NCBI GenBank assembly: GCA_947489425.1
Contig: CANLDL010000002.1
Span: forward strand, 620,001-684,000
Direction: 5' to 3'
Source: an uncultured Pseudomonadales bacterium
GTDB lineage: Bacteria; Pseudomonadota; Gammaproteobacteria; Pseudomonadales; Cellvibrionaceae
DNA length: 64,000 nt
Position 1 is the first letter of the stretch. Each line of letters begins with the position of its first letter. Shown here one piece after another: positions 1 through 6,476 of this stretch. The translations under genes were made by a program, and so were the position numbers. The notes beneath the pieces were generated by a model. That model worked only from the letters and a program-made list of their open reading frames with translations, ran no database searches and was not told the DNA's origin.

Positions 1-2
1 TT

Positions 3-413
3 ACTCAAGAAGCAATTAATTGTCATCACAACTATGTGGAGAAGGAAAGTCACTTTGGTAAAAACGTCTGGGTAACCCGCAAAGGCGCCATACGTGCAAG
101 AGAAAATGACCTAGGTATTATTCCTGGCTCGATGGGCGATAAAAGTTTTATCGTTCGTGGTAAGGGTGAAGCTGAATCGTTTTGTTCTTGTTCTCATGGT
201 GCTGGACGTCGCCTAAGCCGAACAGCGGCTGCAAAAACTTATTCTGTCAGCGATCTTGTATCAGCAACAGAAGGGATTGAATGCCGTAAAGACAAAGGAG
301 TTATAGACGAGATTCCAATGGCTTATAAACCAATTGAAATGGTTATGGACAATCAAACTGATCTTGTTGAGGTTATTCATACACTTCGTCAAATTGTCAA
401 TGTAAAAGGTTAG
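3..413 (+). CDS. rtcB: RNA-splicing ligase RtcB, C-terminal part (5' end outside window)
   Basis: RtcB joins RNA ends carrying a 2',3'-cyclic phosphate or 3'-phosphate to 5'-OH ends, using GTP and Mn2+. The reading frame is open from base 3, so the gene enters from the left; the GTG at 36 is internal. The visible 136 residues carry the metal-binding NCHHNYV segment near the start and the SCSHGAGRRLSR motif, whose His is the guanylylated nucleophile in the family. The tail ends in the usual position, so the C-terminus is intact. Directly downstream lie two structured RNAs and small genes that fit RNA repair. Bacterial rtcB is commonly driven by sigma-54/RtcR, but that promoter would lie outside the window. 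The family assignment is secure; only the N-terminal two thirds are unseen. Confidence 0.95.
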   Translation, partial: TQEAINCHHNYVEKESHFGKNVWVTRKGAIRARENDLGIIPGSMGDKSFIVRGKGEAESFCSCSHGAGRRLSRTAAAKTYSVSDLVSATEGIECRKDKGVIDEIPMAYKPIEMVMDNQTDLVEVIHTLRQIVNVKG

Positions 414-437
414 AAGGGATTCTGGCCTTTTCTTTTT
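404..437 (+). terminator. weak stem-loop with T-tract at the end of rtcB
   Basis: AAAAGG (404-409) can pair with CCTTTT (426-431) around a 16-base loop, followed by CTTTTT. The stem is short and overlaps the rtcB stop, so it may act as a weak terminator or attenuator between rtcB and the downstream RNA. It is not a clear intrinsic terminator. Confidence 0.3.
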
Positions 438-459
438 CAAATCTTAATTTTTCCATTAT

Positions 460-612
460 GCCTGATTAGCTCAATTGGATTTAGAGCACCCGCCTACGAC
501 AACTTTGCAGGAGCAAAAGTTGAACACCCCTATGGGTGGTCGTAAAGCGATTGCGTGTAGGACACACGCAACAACCGGGGAGGTGCAGGTTCGAGCACTG
601 TGTCAGGTGCCA
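460..612 (+). ncRNA. tRNA-like RNA with expanded anticodon domain, adjacent to rtcB
   Basis: A 153-nt RNA can be folded by eye with a near-complete tRNA body. The acceptor stem 460-466/602-608 has all seven positions paired (two G-U wobbles), with discriminator G609 and encoded CCA 610-612. T467-A468 precede D-stem GCTC/GAGC (469-472/484-487), whose loop contains GG. An anticodon-position stem CCCG/CGGG (489-492/576-579) is followed by a 5-nt variable loop (580-584). The T-arm GCAGG-TTCGAGC-ACTGT spans 585-601 with one mismatch at its loop-closing pair. In place of the anticodon loop there are 83 nt: TACGAC/GTCGTA (495-500/539-544) encloses hairpins 501-521 and 525-538, then comes a third hairpin 551-571. 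Salmonella rtcBA is linked to tRNA-mimicking Y RNAs (YrlA/YrlB), so a Y-RNA-like role is possible. The helix order here, however, is that of a normal tRNA. It is neither a decodable tRNA nor tmRNA. Confidence 0.65.
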
Positions 613-639
613 ATTTTATCAACACAAGAATATTTAGGT

Positions 640-790
640 GTGGCCGTGGAAAATCAGTAATGCACTTGATTGTGGCTCAAGATCAAACGGGTTCGACAAA
701 ATGTCTGGAGCATTTTGATCTGCTTTCACCTGAAAGGATAAGTACAGGGCGTACTTAGGATAGCCCCGTCAATCACCCCTAAGTATTTTT
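640..790 (+). ncRNA. second structured RNA with tRNA-His-like anticodon arm
   Basis: The stretch encodes no convincing protein but is dense in helices. CTTGA-TTGTGGC-TCAAG (665-681) is a perfect 5-bp anticodon arm with a 7-nt loop and GTG (His) in the anticodon position. It is followed by a 5-nt spacer and ACGGG-TTCGACA, the 5' strand and loop of a T-arm whose 3' strand is missing. Next come hairpins CAAAATG/CATTTTG (697-703/711-717), CTTTC/GAAAG (723-727/732-736), AAGTAC/GTACTT (740-745/751-756) and a terminator-like stem. The 5' end is uncertain. It could be a separate sRNA, the 3' half of one transcript with the upstream tRNA-like RNA, or a decayed tRNA-His copy. Confidence 0.4.
752..790 (+). 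terminator. intrinsic terminator before the cREC-like gene
   Basis: TACTTAGG (752-759) pairs perfectly with CCTAAGTA (778-785) and is followed at once by five T (786-790). It competes with the AAGTAC/GTACTT hairpin at 740-756, so the two could be alternative folds. It would end the rtcB-side RNA transcript just before the gene at 811. Confidence 0.55.
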
Positions 791-810
791 ATTAACTCAC
801 AAGAGGATTT

Positions 811-1107
811 ATGCGTTTAGTAGTCAGTAAAAATCAAAATCGTATCACAGATGTTTTCTGTGATGATGCAAAAAAAGCAAAACAACAATTATTTAATCAT
901 AGTGTGACACAGCTATATGTCGATCACTATCTGGTTGGTCGCGAGAATGGGCATCAATTACTTGCCTGGGCTTTTAGGCAACAGTTAATGCCGCTTTATG
1001 TCGTTGTGACAGAAAGACAGTCACAAAAACGTCAAGCCATGATCACCTTGTTAGAGACAAATAGTTACCGCTCGGCGGATGGTATTAATTTTATAAAATA
1101 CCATTGA
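811..1107 (+). CDS. small protein resembling a cyclic-phosphate-processing receiver domain (cREC)
   Basis: This is a 98-residue soluble protein with a good ribosome binding site (AGAGGA) eight bases before the ATG. Residues about 36-80 carry a pattern YVDHYLVGRENGHQLL, then a Trp, a hydrophobic strand YVVV and an arginine followed by an amphipathic helix. This resembles the D-H-x-L-G...G-x-x-L...W layout of cyclic-phosphate-processing receiver domains that Burroughs and Aravind linked to RNA repair. The usual HxxNP-type segment is replaced by VTERQSQKRQ, so the match is partial. Its place beside rtcB and two RNAs supports an RNA-end role. The alternative is an unrelated hypothetical protein. 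What is seen is the pattern; the function is inferred. Confidence 0.55.
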   Translation: MRLVVSKNQNRITDVFCDDAKKAKQQLFNHSVTQLYVDHYLVGRENGHQLLAWAFRQQLMPLYVVVTERQSQKRQAMITLLETNSYRSADGINFIKYH

Positions 1108-1154
1108 TATTGGAAGTTAAAACAAGCTAATACTTGATAATCAGGGAGTAAAAA

Positions 1155-1496
1155 ATGAATTCACTGTTCGTGATAAAGCCCTATAAATATTTAACCTTGT
1201 GGGTTTTTGATGATGAAAAAGTCAGATTAATACAAGAGCCTTTTATTGCAGGCGCAGACGAAATTATCGACTTAATGGTTAAAGACATACCCAATGCCAA
1301 AGAAGGCTTTGTAATGTTTTTTTCAGATGAGCCTTTTCCAGGGCATAAACTTGAACTTAATTGGCAACGAGAAGACGGCAGTGGCAACTGGTATCGCTCA
1401 TCAGCACTTGATAAAGAAGGTTGGCTTTGCCCTGCACTCTTTAGATACTTTAAAGAAACACCCAAAAACTTATATGCCGATTTTAAAAAAAATTAA
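1155..1496 (+). CDS. DUF6717 family protein
   Basis: This is a 113-residue cytosolic protein without signal or membrane segments, and GGGAG precedes the ATG. The start MNSLFVIKPYKY, the central WVFDDE and FIAGADEIID, and the late GNWYR and GWLCPALFRYF segments match what I recall of DUF6717, a family of similar length with no known function. It lies 47 bases after the preceding small gene and 14 bases before an HNH nuclease gene, so the three genes probably share a transcript. No catalytic residues can be proposed. Confidence 0.65.
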   Translation: MNSLFVIKPYKYLTLWVFDDEKVRLIQEPFIAGADEIIDLMVKDIPNAKEGFVMFFSDEPFPGHKLELNWQREDGSGNWYRSSALDKEGWLCPALFRYFKETPKNLYADFKKN

Positions 1497-1510
1497 AAGG
1501 ATGCCAAACA

Positions 1511-2062
1511 ATGAGAAAAGTACTGCGACTAAATCCATCAGGTATGCCGACACATTGGCTATCACTGGAAGCCGCCACCACTATTTACAGTAAAGAGTTA
1601 GTACTATGGGAGATGGGCAAGCAAAGTGCCTTAATGCGCGGAGGTTATAACCGCCAAGGCAAGCGCTCCATATTAGATATTGCTCCTGTCATTGCAACAA
1701 AAGGCCACGGAAAAACTGCCAAGGTGCGATCCTTTAGCAATAGCATGTTATTCCGACGTGACGGCCATTTATGCTTATATTGCGGCAATTCGTTTTGCTC
1801 ACAGGAATTAACTCGCGACCATATTGTACCTCGCGCACAAGGTGGTGCAGACAGCTGGAAAAATGTGGTCGCAGCCTGCAAGCGCTGCAATCATTCAAAG
1901 GGTAATCGTACACCGGAACAAGCAGGTATTGAATTACTAGCGGTTCCATTTGAACCCAACCCCTTTGAATATTTGTACTTAACGAATCGACACATTATTG
2001 CCGATCAAATGGATTATCTGGCTAAGCAATTTTCTAGTCAGCGAGAATGGAAGAACAACTAA
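1511..2062 (+). CDS. HNH endonuclease
   Basis: This 183-residue protein has a classical zinc-type HNH module at about residues 82-135. CLYCG gives one CxxC knuckle, LTRDHIVPRAQGG carries the DH and P of the catalytic part, and WKNVVAACKRCNHSKGNRTP gives the conserved Asn, the second CxxC and the NxxK end. The N-terminal 80 residues hold a basic segment that may bind nucleic acid. AAGGA sits about ten bases before the ATG at 1511, which overlaps no other gene. Stand-alone HNH proteins of this size are common in gammaproteobacteria and are mostly uncharacterised. They could be DNases of phage or housekeeping origin. Here the gene travels with DUF6717 and RNA-repair-like genes. Confidence 0.85.
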   Translation: MRKVLRLNPSGMPTHWLSLEAATTIYSKELVLWEMGKQSALMRGGYNRQGKRSILDIAPVIATKGHGKTAKVRSFSNSMLFRRDGHLCLYCGNSFCSQELTRDHIVPRAQGGADSWKNVVAACKRCNHSKGNRTPEQAGIELLAVPFEPNPFEYLYLTNRHIIADQMDYLAKQFSSQREWKNN

Positions 2063-2107
2063 ACCAAACTGTATTGGCTTTAGTTTATAAGAAATTGGAG
2101 TCTAAAA

Positions 2108-2467
2108 ATGGAAGAATTAATATGGATCAAAATTGAAACAACAAAAGGGAACGATGACGTATGGTCGTTTAAAGGTCAGGTTGTTAAGTCGATTTTTGAA
2201 AGCATTGTATCTGGGCAACTTACTTCTGGTTTTTTTAAAATGGAGCAAGTGTACTGGATCATTAATAAATACGACGATGACAGAACCAAACAGGGCAAAG
2301 AGCTTTATCAATATGGAAAAGGCGAGCTAAAAGCCTACCGAGGAGATATGTATTCACGGATTGATCACCTAGTGACAATAGCTCCAATTGATGGAGAAAT
2401 GGAAATTGCCCAATACGACAAAGAAAAAGGCAAGCACCTTAGTGTTGTTTCCGATATTCGATCATAA
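2108..2467 (+). CDS. hypothetical protein, 119 aa
   Basis: I do not recognise this protein. It has a clear ribosome binding site (TTGGAGT) and ATG, and follows the HNH gene by 45 bases. It is soluble and charged, with mixed strands and helices: WIKIETT at the start, a YWIINKYDDDRTKQGKELYQYGKG patch in the middle and an acidic or basic C-terminus (YDKEKGKHLS). There is no signal peptide, Cys cluster or nuclease motif. Its position at the end of the rtcB-side cassette, just before a terminator, suggests co-transcription with the HNH gene. An immunity, adaptor or unrelated role is equally possible. Confidence 0.6.
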   Translation: MEELIWIKIETTKGNDDVWSFKGQVVKSIFESIVSGQLTSGFFKMEQVYWIINKYDDDRTKQGKELYQYGKGELKAYRGDMYSRIDHLVTIAPIDGEMEIAQYDKEKGKHLSVVSDIRS

Positions 2468-2615
2468 GCATTTGGAGCTAAGTGCTATTTTTGGCACTTT
2501 GTTTCATACCGATGTTTAACTGTATGTTAGAGAAGCAGCGGCTCTGGTTCTGATTGCCAGACTGGCTCAGTCATGCCTCATGCTCTGTGTACCGATTCAA
2601 TAACATGTTAAATAG

Positions 2616-2644
2616 CTATGCCCTCAAAAAGCATAGGTTTTTTT
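2616..2644 (+). terminator. intrinsic terminator after the HNH cassette
   Basis: CTATGC (2616-2621) pairs with GCATAG (2631-2636) across a 9-base loop and is followed by G and a run of T (2638-2644). It lies 150 bases beyond the last gene of the cassette. The 150 bases between, which include a CTGG/CCAG hairpin, would form a long 3' UTR or a small RNA. Confidence 0.6.
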
Positions 2645-2647
2645 AGC

Positions 2648-2710
2648 TCATACGGATAGCTCAATCGACAATGAATCGATGAGTAGCAGGTTCGAATCCT
2701 TATTTTGGCC
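2648..2710 (+). other. tRNA elbow-like remnant (D-arm joined directly to T-arm)
   Basis: TAGCTCAAT and GCAGGTTCGA are shared word for word with the D- and T-arms of the RNA at 460-612. Here D-stem GCTC/GAGT (2659-2662/2681-2684) closes an enlarged 18-nt loop. A single A then leads into T-arm-like GCAGG-TTCGAAT-CCTTA (2686-2702), of which only three stem pairs form. There is no anticodon arm, and the flanks do not pair as an acceptor stem. It could be a decayed tRNA, an integration scar or a relative of the rtcB-side RNA. It is not a functional tRNA. Confidence 0.4.
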
Positions 2711-3407
2711 TAAAAAAGCTAATACAATAGAGGCTTATTGTCACCCTAGCTTCTACAGATTGGGTAACAATAGTTTTAATTCCATTGCTGACGAGTCAAT
2801 AGTTTGCGTAACCACTGTATGTTTGGAGCACGATGATTATCAAGGAAGACCCAACAAGGATGTTGCCTCTAAAGTAAGAGATATTGTGCAGTAAACCGCT
2901 AACGTGTTTGCCCATACCATTTAAATTAACAACCGAGTTAGCTCTAAGTAAGCCTCGCCATTTATTAACGACAGTACACGAGAAAAATTAGCCCCCTAAA
3001 AAAGCTTAAATCAATAATCGCCAGCTTGTAGGCTCAGATATAAATTATAGAGACACATCACAAACATGGCTAATCTATGGTGTAAAACTGTGGCCAATGT
3101 ATAGTATCATGCACACACCCGACTTAACCTTACCGTCGGCAAATAGGCCTCCTATTTAAACTAGGAGGACCCATTATTTAAACTGTATGACTTAGGGAGT
3201 AGTCAGGCTATAACCGTTAACCTGTTACCCCATTAATACATCCCGATATAGCGAGGCTTTTTAAAGCTAGATCGAAGATTGAAATTAATGGATAACAAAA
3301 AAACGGTATTTTAAAAATCTCAGCTTCGCCTTAATTTTTACAAACCGCATATCGCGGCGTTAGATTTCAATTATAATATTAATTAATAAATAGTTAGGAG
3401 ATAGACC
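2711..3407. other. intergenic stretch without a supported gene
   Basis: The only open frame here (2679-2894) starts inside the tRNA-like remnant and has no ribosome binding site or recognisable family. The stretch contains an inverted repeat, CCTCCTA/TAGGAGG at 3148-3154/3162-3168, without a T-tract, and AT-rich sequence before the DUF805 gene. No promoter or RNA gene could be assigned with confidence. Confidence 0.5.
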
Positions 3408-3752
3408 ATGGGACATTTTATTGGCGCATTAAAAAAATATGCAGATTTTACCGGCAGAGCAAGACGCTCAGAATATTGGATGTTTGTTCTTTTTTATATC
3501 ATCTTTTATATCGTTGCAGCTGTACTTGATTCTGTCATTGGCACCTTGCCAATACTGACACTAGTATACTCACTAGCGCTTTTAATACCCGCTATTAGCG
3601 TTGCTACAAGACGCCTGCACGATACTGGCAGAACTGGTTGGTGGCAACTTATATCTTTTGTTCCACTTATAGGTGCTATTATTTTGCTCGTATTTTTGGT
3701 TCAAGATAGCCGTGACGAAAATGAGTATGGCGCAAACCCGAAAGCAGCATAG
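3408..3752 (+). CDS. DUF805 inner-membrane protein
   Basis: This 114-residue membrane protein has the DUF805 pattern: a short N-terminal FTGRARRSEYWMF segment, then two to three hydrophobic helices (about residues 27-46, 50-66, 80-97). Between the last two lies the conserved ATRRLHDTGRTGWWQL loop with its RRLHD core. The tail NEYGANP also matches the family (usually ends G.N.Y/G.NP). AGGAG lies eight bases before the ATG. It stands alone. The family (E. coli YhaH/YhaI type) has no firmly established function. Confidence 0.9.
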   Translation: MGHFIGALKKYADFTGRARRSEYWMFVLFYIIFYIVAAVLDSVIGTLPILTLVYSLALLIPAISVATRRLHDTGRTGWWQLISFVPLIGAIILLVFLVQDSRDENEYGANPKAA

Positions 3753-3959
3753 CGGTTATACATAAGGCTCAATGCAGAATGCATTGGGTCTGTGCTATAT
3801 TATACTTAGATAACAGTTAAACCATCTAAAACAAAAACAGCTTAAAAACCAATTCATACATATTATAGCTCACCCTCCTCTAACAGAACCTTTAAATGCT
3901 TAGCAATTAAAATATTCATGCTATGCACTACAACCTCAAATACAATAAGGAAGATAACT

Positions 3960-4604
3960 ATGCTAAAGGTATTTAGGCTATTAATTATAGTGACAGTTTT
4001 ATCCTCTTGTGCAACCACCAATATCGATCAGGAAAATAAAACCGTCAGCTATGAGCTAACATCTAGCCATTGCACTAACGACAATCGATCATTTGAAGGG
4101 TATAGAAAAAATGAGTCCATGACTTTGTTATTCCCATCTATACCAGGGGGGGTTTGGGGCAATCCAACAAATGACATACTTCATTATACTCCAGCCATCC
4201 CTAGTCAAAAGTTTTCGCTAAAACTTCCCGCCGACATGGCTGGCAAAGCAACAGAGCTAACTCAACAAGGCTTATCTATCGAGCCCATTAACACAAAAAT
4301 TTTACGCCTGGGTACTTTTCACTCCTATCCCGATTATCAAAGGGCTATAGGTGGCGGGGGGTTTTATCAAACAAAAACTGGTGATTTTTTAATATTAGTT
4401 TATTTTTCCAATCCATCAGTCGTTACTGGAACTTTGCCAGCCAGTGGTGACCTTCATGAATTCAATATTAAAGTGAAAAAGAAGGGGTGGAGCTGGATAA
4501 AATCGTCAAAGGTTGGAACTAATAAATATACAACAACCTTATACCAAGGCCCAATCGATAGCATTGAATTTTGCGCTTACATTCCAAATCTCATCAATAC
4601 ATAA
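3960..4604 (+). CDS. hypothetical lipoprotein
   Basis: The start at 3960 is preferred over an upstream ATG at 3918 because AAGGA lies just before it. Only from this start does the protein begin with a clean lipoprotein signal: a hydrophobic stretch ending LSSC at about residue 18. The mature protein of about 195 residues is globular, with glycine-rich patches (PGGVWGNP, AIGGGGFYQ) and many beta-prone segments. I do not recognise the family. The residue after the acylated Cys is Ala, which suggests outer-membrane sorting. The gene is monocistronic and convergent with the GntR-type regulator. Confidence 0.7.
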   Translation: MLKVFRLLIIVTVLSSCATTNIDQENKTVSYELTSSHCTNDNRSFEGYRKNESMTLLFPSIPGGVWGNPTNDILHYTPAIPSQKFSLKLPADMAGKATELTQQGLSIEPINTKILRLGTFHSYPDYQRAIGGGGFYQTKTGDFLILVYFSNPSVVTGTLPASGDLHEFNIKVKKKGWSWIKSSKVGTNKYTTTLYQGPIDSIEFCAYIPNLINT

Positions 4605-4649
4605 AATCTAGCGAAGCCAGTTATAAACCTATAAACAGGGTTTTAAGAT

Positions 4650-5375
4650 TTAAATATCCGAGGGATTATCACTAAGCCCACCTTGCAACGTCTTTAAGCC
4701 TTCGCGCACATGTTGTATATGCGTAGCTGCTGCAATTTTTGCAGCCTCGCTCTCTCGTTGCAAAATAGCTGTGTAGATGGCTTCATGATCAGCATCAATT
4801 AACGCTTTATATTTTTTAGAATGGTAGAGATTCTTTACAGACTGCATTACAGAGCTTTTCATAAGATCCGACAAGCTCTGTAATAGGTGCATTAACACAG
4901 GGTTATTTGACGCACTATAAATAGCTGTATGGAATGCATGGTCCTGATCTATATCGGTTGCACTCCCAACACTCTTCTTTGGCTCATGCTGCATAGCCTT
5001 AAAGGCTTTAGTTATCCAATAGTGATCTTGATCTGTGCCGTTTTCAGCAGCCAATGCCGAAGCTTGAGCTTCTAGTGTTTCTCTCACATCAAGTACATCA
5101 AAAATAGACTCTGGATGAGACAGTATAAGCCCTAATAAGGGGCCTTGCTGATCAACAGGCTCTATCATCTCTGCGACATAAGAACCTTTGCCTTGATACG
5201 TGTGAATTATTTTTTTTGCTCTTAGCTCTTGCAATGCCTCCCGAATCATAGAGCGCGACACACCTAATTTTTCCGAGAGCTGGCGCTCGGAAGGAACTTT
5301 TTTCCCTGGTGATAGCGTGCCATCAAGAACGAGCTCTTCTATTGAACCTCTAACTTTTTCTGCGACTGATGTCAT
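4650..5375 (-). CDS. FadR/GntR-family transcriptional regulator with FCD domain
   Basis: The 241-residue protein has an N-terminal winged helix-turn-helix (about residues 5-68: LSPGKKVPSERQLSEKLGVS, then REALQELRAKK). A helical FCD ligand-binding domain follows (about 85-230). It contains the His and Asp residues typical of metal-dependent FCD proteins (DQDHAFHTAIYSAS, DADHEAIYTAI, HIQHVREGL). GGAG precedes the ATG. It is divergent from the hydroxypyruvate isomerase and reductase genes, and a large palindrome lies between them, so it probably represses that pair until a sugar acid or C2/C3 acid binds. The effector cannot be read from the sequence. Confidence 0.9.
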   Translation of the reverse strand: MTSVAEKVRGSIEELVLDGTLSPGKKVPSERQLSEKLGVSRSMIREALQELRAKKIIHTYQGKGSYVAEMIEPVDQQGPLLGLILSHPESIFDVLDVRETLEAQASALAAENGTDQDHYWITKAFKAMQHEPKKSVGSATDIDQDHAFHTAIYSASNNPVLMHLLQSLSDLMKSSVMQSVKNLYHSKKYKALIDADHEAIYTAILQRESEAAKIAAATHIQHVREGLKTLQGGLSDNPSDI

Positions 5376-5400
5376 AAATTGCTCCGCTATTTCATTATTT

Positions 5401-5427
5401 CAATTGATAATTGACAATTAACAATTG
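5401..5427. promoter_or_regulatory. 27-bp imperfect palindrome, likely FCD-regulator operator
   Basis: The core TAATTGACAATTA (5408-5420) is a perfect odd palindrome. It is flanked symmetrically by CAATTG at 5401 and 5422, so the whole 27-bp element is symmetric except at two positions and the centre. It sits 25 bases upstream of the regulator start and would cover its promoter. Binding by the adjacent FCD regulator is inferred from position. Confidence 0.6.
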
Positions 5428-5668
5428 CAAATAGTTTTATTGCAATATCAATTATATAGCTGTTATTGATAGTACTCACTCGCCTTCATTACAAGTGAGT
5501 AAAAAGTTATCTGGTCCTACCAGAAATTTTAATTATTACACAATAAAATGCGGTAGTATATTTTTTACATTTCAAAAAAATATATACATTGGTATTACAC
5601 TTATAATTTTTAATAAAACCAATAAATAAAATATTAGCAATCACTTCATATTATTCTCGGAGCTTTAT

Positions 5669-6451
5669 GTGCCAAAACTAGCAGCAAATTTATCTATGCT
5701 ATTTACAGAGATGGACTTTCTTGATCGATTTAAAGCAGCGGCCGACACAGGCTTTAAGGGCGTAGAATATTTATTTCCTTACGACTTTAATATTAATGAT
5801 ATAACTAAAGTTTTATCAGACAACGACTTAAAGCAAGTACTGTTTAATTTACCTGCTGGAGACTTTGCAGGTGGTGAACGAGGTATCGCATGCATTCCGG
5901 ATAGAGAGGAAGAATTTCGCGGAGGCATTGAGCAAGCTATTAGTTATGCTCAAGCACTCAAATGCTCACAACTTAACTGCCTTGCTGGAAAAATCCCAAA
6001 AAATGTTTCTTACGAAAGGGTCGAAGCTATATTTATAGAAAATATTCGTTATGCAGCCGCAAGGTTAGAAAAAGAAAATATAAGTCTCGTTATAGAAATG
6101 ATTAACACTATCGATATACCTGGATTTTTCCTAAATACAACAGTACAAGCATTACAAATACTTAAAAAAATTAATCATAGTAATGTGAAACTTCAATTCG
6201 ATATTTATCACATGCAAATTATGGAAGGTGATGTTTGCAGAACTATCAAAAACAACCTCGATACGATTCAGCATATACAATTAGCCGATAATCCAGGCCG
6301 TCATGAGCCGGGTACTGGTGAGCTTAACTATCACTTTATTTTTAGCTGGCTCGATGATACTGGCTATAAAGGTTGGGTTGGTTGTGAGCACTCACCTCTA
6401 AGCTCGACAGAAGCAGGTATGGGCTGGCTCAAAACATATAATCAAATTTAA
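5669..6451 (+). CDS. hyi: hydroxypyruvate isomerase family protein (Hyi/OtnI-like TIM barrel)
   Basis: Hyi interconverts hydroxypyruvate and tartronate semialdehyde; the related OtnI acts on 2-oxo-tetronate phosphates. The 260 residues match the usual length. The start is GTG at 5669, supported by CGGAG; an ATG two bases upstream is out of frame. Typical xylose-isomerase-like barrel features are visible: LAANLSMLFTE at the start, FKGVEYLFPYD, the catalytic LVIEMIN Glu, FDIYHMQIMEGD, the HIQLADNPGRHEPGTGE motif and GWVGCEHSP with the second Glu. The neighbour 25 bases downstream is a tartronate-semialdehyde-type reductase, which favours the hydroxypyruvate/glycerate role. No glyoxylate carboligase gene is nearby, so the source of substrate is open. 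Confidence 0.85.
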   Translation: MPKLAANLSMLFTEMDFLDRFKAAADTGFKGVEYLFPYDFNINDITKVLSDNDLKQVLFNLPAGDFAGGERGIACIPDREEEFRGGIEQAISYAQALKCSQLNCLAGKIPKNVSYERVEAIFIENIRYAAARLEKENISLVIEMINTIDIPGFFLNTTVQALQILKKINHSNVKLQFDIYHMQIMEGDVCRTIKNNLDTIQHIQLADNPGRHEPGTGELNYHFIFSWLDDTGYKGWVGCEHSPLSSTEAGMGWLKTYNQI

Positions 6452-6476
6452 ATTAATATAATAAAAGGTGATATTT

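Noticed and set aside
460..612. tmRNA or group I intron-containing tRNA
   Set aside because: tmRNA has no canonical D-stem and carries a tag frame; neither fits. The 83-nt insert is too short for a group I intron and lacks its conserved core.
475..660. 61-residue open frame downstream of rtcB
   Set aside because: It lies across the tRNA-like RNA, has no ribosome binding site and its sequence is explained by RNA helices.
2679..2894. 71-residue open frame
   Set aside because: It begins inside the tRNA-like remnant and shows no ribosome binding site or family pattern.
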